A stretch of DNA of 64,000 nucleotides from Citrobacter amalonaticus (GTDB lineage: Bacteria; Pseudomonadota; Gammaproteobacteria; Enterobacterales; Enterobacteriaceae): NCBI RefSeq assembly GCF_001559075.2, contig NZ_CP014015.2, positions 558,001-622,000 of the forward strand, read 5' to 3'. Below the pieces are notes generated by a model. That model was not told the origin of the DNA, ran no database searches, and worked only from the letters and a program-made list of their open reading frames with translations. Positions 60,894 to 64,000 of this stretch are shown here, piece after piece. How positions within the stretch are numbered: position 1 is the stretch's first letter; every line of letters starts with the position of its first letter. Made by a program: the position numbers and the translations under genes.

Positions 60894-61099
60894 GCTTTTC
60901 TCCACCAGCGCTGCGCGAAGCGCGCAGATTACCCGATGTGCACCAGGTTAGCCATTATTTCATTTAAAAGCTTATGACTATTGTACTCATTGAATAAAAC
61001 AGATTGTCGTTTAAAACAGTCTCATCGATAATATGTAACATATTAGAAACATATCGGCGTCTCTGCCGTTCAATACCCCGACGCATCCAGAGGTTAGTT

Positions 61100-61519
61100 A
61101 TGAATACCGTTTGTACCAGCTGCCAGGCCATCAACCGCATTCCCGACGATCGGGTTGAGGATGCGGCAAAATGCGGACGCTGTGGTCACGACCTGTTCGA
61201 CGGGGAGGTGATCAATGCGACCGGTGAAACACTGGATAAACTGCTCAAAGACGATCTGCCCGTTGTGATCGATTTCTGGGCACCGTGGTGCGGCCCATGC
61301 CGTAACTTCGCGCCCATCTTTGAAGATGTCGCCGAAGAACGCAGCGGCAAAGTTCGCTTCGTGAAGATCAACACGGAAGCGGAACGTGAGCTCAGCGCAC
61401 GCTTTGGTATCCGCAGTATTCCCACCATTATGATCTTCAAAAACGGTCAGGTTGTCGACATGCTGAATGGCGCGGTCCCCAAAGCGCCATTTGATAGTTG
61501 GCTGAACGAGTCACTGTAA
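61100..61519 (+). CDS. trxC: TrxC, thioredoxin 2
   Basis: Zinc-binding thioredoxin of 139 residues from the ATG at 61100 (MNTVCTSCQAINR). The N-terminal zinc finger has Cys5, Cys8, Cys25 and Cys28 (CGRCGHD). The active site is APWCGPC with Cys64 and Cys67. It reduces disulfides in the cytosol; in E. coli it is induced by OxyR, though I did not identify an OxyR site. It is followed by a terminator-like hairpin. Confidence 0.97.
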   Translation: MNTVCTSCQAINRIPDDRVEDAAKCGRCGHDLFDGEVINATGETLDKLLKDDLPVVIDFWAPWCGPCRNFAPIFEDVAEERSGKVRFVKINTEAERELSARFGIRSIPTIMIFKNGQVVDMLNGAVPKAPFDSWLNESL

Positions 61520-61525
61520 ACTCTG

Positions 61526-61550
61526 CGGGGCGCATCTTGTGCCCCGTTTT
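61526..61550 (+). terminator. Terminator after trxC
   Basis: CGGGGC (61526-61531) pairs with GCCCCG (61541-61546), followed by TTTT. It lies seven bases after the trxC stop. Confidence 0.8.
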
Positions 61551-61587
61551 CACCTCTGCGACAATAGCGTTTTTCAACGCATTCTCT

Positions 61588-62286
61588 ATGACTGAAAACG
61601 CTGTTCTCAAGCTTCGCGCTGAACGTCTGGCGCGCGCCACTCGCCCTTTTCTCGCCCGGGGCAATCGCATTCGTCGCTGTCAGCGCTGCTTACTGCCGCT
61701 GAAACTTTGCCTGTGTGCGACGCTGTCGCCCTCTCAGGCAACGAGCCGTTTTTGTCTGGTAATGTTTGATACCGAACCGATGAAACCGAGTAATACCGGA
61801 CGTCTGATCGCCGATATTTTACCGGATACCGTTGCGTTTCAGTGGTCACGAACACAGCCGCCGCAGGCCTTGCTGGATCTGGTGAAAAACCCGGATTATC
61901 AGCCGATGGTGGTGTTCCCCGCCTCCTATGCCGACGCCGAACGTGAGGTGATTTTCACCCCACCGACGGGTAAACCCCCGCTGTTTATTATGCTCGACGG
62001 CACCTGGCCGGAAGCGCGTAAGATGTTCCGCAAAAGCCCGTATCTCGACTCTCTCCCCGTGATTTCGGTGGATCTGTCGCGTCTGTCGGCCTATCACCTG
62101 CGCGAGGTCCATGCCGAAGGACAATATTGCACAGCCGAAGTCGCCATTGCGCTGCTGGATCTGGCCGGTGATACCGATGCGGCAGGCAGCCTCGGCGAGC
62201 ACTTTACCCGCTTTAAAACGCGCTACCTCGCAGGAAAAACCCAACATCAGGGAAGCATCACAGCAGAATCAGCAGAAAGCGTTTAG
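61588..62286 (+). CDS. tapT: TapT, tRNA-uridine aminocarboxypropyltransferase
   Basis: DTW-domain enzyme of 232 residues from the ATG at 61588 (MTENAVLKLRAERL). It makes acp3U at position 47 of several tRNAs using S-adenosylmethionine, as shown for E. coli YfiP. An N-terminal zinc-type motif CQRCLLPLKLCLC lies near residue 31, and the DTW-type motif LFIMLDGTWPEARKMF near 130. It lies between trxC and patZ, reading toward patZ; a gap of 35 bases suggests co-transcription. Confidence 0.95.
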   Translation: MTENAVLKLRAERLARATRPFLARGNRIRRCQRCLLPLKLCLCATLSPSQATSRFCLVMFDTEPMKPSNTGRLIADILPDTVAFQWSRTQPPQALLDLVKNPDYQPMVVFPASYADAEREVIFTPPTGKPPLFIMLDGTWPEARKMFRKSPYLDSLPVISVDLSRLSAYHLREVHAEGQYCTAEVAIALLDLAGDTDAAGSLGEHFTRFKTRYLAGKTQHQGSITAESAESV

Positions 62287-62321
62287 AATCATTCGGTCAC
62301 TTCTGTGTAAGGGAAACCGGT

Positions 62322-64000
62322 ATGAGTCAGCGAGGACTGGAAGCGCTTCTGCGACCAAAATCGATCGCGGTGGTCGGGGCATCGATGAAGCCCAATCGGG
62401 CGGGATATCTGATGATGCGCAATCTGCTGGCGGGAGGATTTAACGGTCCCGTTTTGCCGGTAACCCCCGCCTGGAAAGCCGTTCTGGGCGTCCTGGCCTG
62501 GCCCGATATTGCCAGTCTGCCCTTCACCCCCGACCTTGCCGTGTTGTGTACCAATGCCAGCCGCAATCTGGCCTTGCTGGAAGCGCTTGGGGAAAAAGGC
62601 TGTAAAACCTGCATTATTCTCTCGGCCCCTGGCGCGCAACATGCAGAACTGCTGGCCTGCGCGCAACGCTACAACATGCGTCTGCTCGGCCCTAACAGTC
62701 TTGGCCTGCTGGCGCCCTGGCAGGGGTTGAATGCCAGCTTTTCGCCGGTCCCGATTAAACGCGGCAAACTGGCGTTTATTTCTCAGTCCGCTGCGGTTTC
62801 CAACACCATTCTCGACTGGGCACAGCAGCGGGAAATGGGGTTTTCCTATTTTATTGCGCTCGGCGACAGCCTGGATATTGATGTCGATGAGTTGCTGGAT
62901 TATCTGGCGCGTGACAGCAAAACCAGCGCCATTTTGCTTTATCTCGAACATCTCAGCGATGCCCGACACTTTGTATCCGCCGCCCGTAGCGCCGCGCGCA
63001 ACAAACCCATTCTGGTCATTAAGAGCGGTCGCAGCCCGGCAGCGCAGCGGTTATTGCATACCAGCGCCGGAATGGATCCCGCCTGGGATGCCGCCATCCA
63101 GCGAGCCGGTTTGCTGCGTGTGAAAGATACCCATGAGCTCTTTTCCGCAGTGGAAACGCTCAGTCACATGCGCCCTCTGCGCGGTGACAGGCTGATGATC
63201 ATCAGCAACGGTGCCGCGCCTGCGGCGCTGGCGCTTGATCAACTCTGGTCCCGCAATGGCAAGCTGGCCATGCTGAGTGAGGAGACCAGCCAGAAACTGC
63301 GCGATGCTCTGCCTGCCCATGTCGAGATCGCCAACCCGCTGGATCTGCGTGACGATGCCAGCATTGAGCATTACACCCGGACGCTGGATATTCTGCTCGC
63401 CAGCCAGGACTTTGACGCACTGATGGTGATTCACTCCCCCAGTGCCGCCGCCCCCGCCACCGAGTGTGCTCAGGCGCTGATTGATGCCGTTAAGCATCAT
63501 CCACGTGGCAAATTTGTCTCGCTATTGACCAACTGGTGTGGAGAGTTTTCCTCTCAGGAAGCCCGCAGACTGTTCAGTGAAGCCGGGCTCCCTACCTACC
63601 GCACTCCGGAAGGGACGATCACCGCGTTTATGCATATGGTCGAGTACCGACGCAACCAGAAACAGCTGCGTGAAACGCCAGCCCTGCCCAGCAATCTGAC
63701 CTCCAACACGGCCCAGGCGCATGAACTGCTTCAGCAGGCGATTGCCGATGGGGCGACCTCACTCGATACCCATGAGGTTCAGCCGATCCTGCAGGCTTAT
63801 GGCTTACATACGCTCCCGACCTGGATTGCCGGCGACAGCATCGAAGCCGTCCACATCGCAGAACAGATTGGCTACCCGGTCGCGCTGAAGCTGCGTTCAC
63901 CGGACATCCCGCACAAATCTGAAGTTCAGGGCGTAATGCTCTACCTGCGCACGGCAAATGAAGTTCAGCAGGCGGCCAATGCAATTATTGATCGTGTGAA
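62322..64000 (+). CDS. patZ: PatZ (Pka/YfiQ), protein lysine acetyltransferase, 3' end missing
   Basis: The ATG at 62322 (MSQRGLEALLRPKSIAV) starts an open frame of 559 codons that runs off the right edge; the E. coli protein has 886 residues. The visible part is the inactive acyl-CoA synthetase (NDP-forming)-like portion: CoA-binding fold (VVGASMKPNRAGYLMMRN), FISQSAAVSNTILDW and an ATP-grasp start (QIGYPVALKLRSPDIPHKSE). The C-terminal GNAT acetyltransferase domain is outside. It acetylates acetyl-CoA synthetase and other proteins and is CRP-controlled in E. coli. Confidence 0.95.
   Translation, partial: MSQRGLEALLRPKSIAVVGASMKPNRAGYLMMRNLLAGGFNGPVLPVTPAWKAVLGVLAWPDIASLPFTPDLAVLCTNASRNLALLEALGEKGCKTCIILSAPGAQHAELLACAQRYNMRLLGPNSLGLLAPWQGLNASFSPVPIKRGKLAFISQSAAVSNTILDWAQQREMGFSYFIALGDSLDIDVDELLDYLARDSKTSAILLYLEHLSDARHFVSAARSAARNKPILVIKSGRSPAAQRLLHTSAGMDPAWDAAIQRAGLLRVKDTHELFSAVETLSHMRPLRGDRLMIISNGAAPAALALDQLWSRNGKLAMLSEETSQKLRDALPAHVEIANPLDLRDDASIEHYTRTLDILLASQDFDALMVIHSPSAAAPATECAQALIDAVKHHPRGKFVSLLTNWCGEFSSQEARRLFSEAGLPTYRTPEGTITAFMHMVEYRRNQKQLRETPALPSNLTSNTAQAHELLQQAIADGATSLDTHEVQPILQAYGLHTLPTWIAGDSIEAVHIAEQIGYPVALKLRSPDIPHKSEVQGVMLYLRTANEVQQAANAIIDRV

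Overview
This 64 kb window is chromosomal DNA of an enterobacterium. Most genes match Escherichia coli K-12 genes closely in sequence and order, while several calls lean to the Salmonella/Citrobacter side: the GlyA variant, a murQ/murP-type pair beside yfhH, an ushA-like gene beside purL, and absence of the hca catabolic genes. I favour Citrobacter or a close relative; the genus is inferred from memory of these families, not from a search. BIME/REP and ERIC repeats are also typical of enterobacteria. I see no rRNA, tRNA, prophage, complete insertion sequence or CRISPR array.

Layout. 1-2950: iron-sulphur assembly operon iscRSUA with the first codons of hscB, reading leftward, with an ERIC element between iscR and iscS. 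3056-4709: trmJ and suhB. 4801-13612: an accessory block made of a zevAB-like metal transport pair and a six-gene sugar operon (binding protein, ATPase, two permeases, FGGY kinase, SIS-domain isomerase). 13847-23771: csiE, an orphan hcaT, and a yph-type locus (yphB, sugar porter, yphG, ROK regulator yphH, yphA). 23822-30851: glyA, hmp, glnB, the GlrR-GlrG-GlrK system and the small RNA GlmY with its promoter and GlrR sites. 31089-34023: a second accessory block with a zinc-ribbon protein of unknown function and a periplasmic 5'-nucleotidase. 34087-41119: purL, mltF, tadA, an ERIC element, pgpC. 41123-44673: a MurNAc-type PTS, murQ and a RpiR-type regulator, then yfhL. 44670-51184: acpS-pdxJ-recO-era-rnc-lepB-lepA. 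51467-54308: rseC-rseB-rseA-rpoE with the leader gene rseD. 54579-64000: nadB, trmN6, srmB, grcA, ung, yfiF, trxC, tapT and the first 559 codons of patZ.

How it fits together. The core handles Fe-S assembly, one-carbon and purine metabolism, nitrogen sensing, envelope stress and translation/RNA processing. Regulatory sites visible in the sequence agree with these roles: IscR boxes, PurR boxes at glyA and purL, an NsrR site at hmp, a NadR box at nadB, two FNR boxes at grcA, a sigma-E promoter inside rseD, and sigma-54/sigma-70 promoters with GlrR sites at glmY. The accessory blocks are mainly for nutrient scavenging (pentulose-like sugar, an unknown glycoside or aldose, MurNAc, nucleotides, metal). 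The least explained parts are the sugar operon at 6830-13612, whose SIS protein lacks a lysine conserved in arabinose-5-phosphate isomerases, the yphG module, and the zinc-ribbon protein at 31089-32333.
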